A DNA stretch of 13,214 nt from JBOHHM01 sp050725495 (GTDB lineage Bacteria > Pseudomonadota > Gammaproteobacteria > Burkholderiales > Burkholderiaceae_C), in NCBI GenBank assembly GCA_050725495.1, contig JBOHHM010000180.1, forward strand, positions 1-13,214. Direction: 5' to 3'. Of the stretch, positions 12,711 through 13,214 are shown piece after piece; within the stretch, counting starts at the first letter, position 1, and every line of letters begins with the position of its first letter. The notes beneath the pieces are model-generated. The model had not been told where the DNA came from. It made no database searches and worked only from the letters and a program-made list of their open reading frames with translations. The position numbers were made by a program, and so were the translations under genes.

Positions 12711-13214
12711 GTGAAACACCTGAACCGCAGACACATGCTCGCCCTTGGCGCCAGCGCCTGGCTGGCTGCCCCTTCGGTCATCGCCCAGGGCAAATACCCG
12801 CAGCGCCCGATTACCCTGGTCGTTCCCACCGCACCCGGTGGCACGACCGATTTCACGGCCCGGCTGATTGTCGAGCCGCTGTCGCGCGCGCTCGGTCAGC
12901 CCGTGATCGTGGACAACAAGCCCGGCGCCTCGGGCAATATCGGCAACCAGTTCGTCGCGCGTGCCAAACCCGACGGCTACACGCTGCTGGTGTCGTACAG
13001 CGGCTACCACGTCGGCAATCCGCATCTGTTCAAGCAGGCCGGCTGGGATCCGATCAAGGACTTCGCGCCCGTGGCCATGATGACGCGCGCGCCGCAGGTG
13101 ATCGCCGCCAGTCCCAAGCTGCCGGTCAACAACCTCAAGGAATTGATTGCCTATGCCAAGGCCAACCCGGGCAAGCTCAACTATGCGTCTTCGGGCAACG
13201 GCTCGATCCAGCAC
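12711..13214 (+). CDS. Bug-family (TctC-like) tripartite tricarboxylate transporter receptor, 5' part
   Basis: This is the first 168 residues of a periplasmic solute receptor of the Bug/TctC family; the rest lies beyond the window. Residues 1-25 are a signal peptide (KHLNRRHMLALGASAWLAAP, ending SVIAQ). The mature part carries family hallmarks: YPQRPITLVVPTAPGGTTDF for carboxylate binding, VIVDNKPGASGNIGNQFVA, KPDGYTLLV, DPIKDFAPVAMM and GKLNYASSGNGS. GTG 12711 is chosen because GGAGA sits 6 nt upstream. An in-frame ATG at 12699 would add four residues, but its candidate AAGGA is about 12 nt away. Such receptors bind carboxylates and are often encoded next to CoA-transferase genes, usually without their membrane subunits. 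Here it follows the lyase cassette, so it may bring in that pathway's substrate. A twin Arg is present, but the motif is not a good Tat signal. Confidence 0.9.
   Translation, partial: MKHLNRRHMLALGASAWLAAPSVIAQGKYPQRPITLVVPTAPGGTTDFTARLIVEPLSRALGQPVIVDNKPGASGNIGNQFVARAKPDGYTLLVSYSGYHVGNPHLFKQAGWDPIKDFAPVAMMTRAPQVIAASPKLPVNNLKELIAYAKANPGKLNYASSGNGSIQH

Overview
The window looks like a piece of a high-GC betaproteobacterial chromosome, most likely Burkholderiales of the Comamonadaceae type (Polaromonas, Variovorax, Acidovorax or Rhodoferax relatives). The grounds are uniformly GC-rich codon use, a Bug-family tricarboxylate receptor, a PHA-granule-associated protein, and several short dispersed repeats of a kind I associate with that family. 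No rRNA, tRNA, CRISPR, transposase or phage gene was seen. Coding density is very high, and nearly all non-coding DNA is repeat-derived.

Layout. Bases 1-347 hold the 3' end of a TPR-like protein. Convergent to it is a minus-strand pair: an M20 amidohydrolase (2650 to 1448) overlapping a DUF2817/M14-type metallopeptidase (1451 to 351) by 4 bp. A 196-bp divergent spacer follows, containing repeat copy A, and then argE on the plus strand (2847-4016). A solitary periplasmic branched-chain-amino-acid-type binding protein (5141 to 4029) converges on argE. It is divergent from a molybdopterin oxidoreductase (5195-7312), which is followed by a lipoprotein zinc peptidase (7327-8403).

After a TIR-type repeat come a small PHA-system protein (8505-8861) with a duplicated N-terminus, a LysR regulator overlapping it by 4 bp (8858-9793), a CaiB/BaiF CoA-transferase (9830-11251), an HMG-CoA-lyase-family enzyme (11248-12198) and a VOC-fold protein (12195-12587). 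The last three overlap by 4 bp each. A second TIR-type repeat precedes a Bug-type solute receptor that runs off the right edge (12711-13214).

How the genes may work together. The LysR, CoA-transferase, HMG-CoA lyase, VOC protein and Bug receptor look like a catabolic cassette: take up a branched carboxylic acid, activate it as a CoA thioester, and cleave it with an HMG-CoA-lyase-type enzyme. The left half is rich in amide-bond hydrolases (M14-like, M20D, ArgE) next to an amino-acid-type binding protein, which suggests peptide or N-acyl-amino-acid scavenging.

Main unusual observations. (1) A dispersed ~80-bp repeat (copies A and C, 69/78 identical by my hand alignment) sits immediately upstream of two unrelated genes on opposite strands. 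Each copy supplies that gene's Shine-Dalgarno sequence and carries a small open frame whose stop lies at the downstream start codon. (2) A related copy B forms a ~30-residue in-frame insert inside the CoA-transferase, whose C-terminus is also made of repeat copy C. (3) The lipoprotein peptidase contains another in-frame repeat-like hairpin insert. (4) The PHA-system protein has a 39-bp-period duplication of its family-defining N-terminal motif. I did not find a clear novel defence or mobile system; the repeat-driven remodelling of genes and translation starts is the most notable signal.
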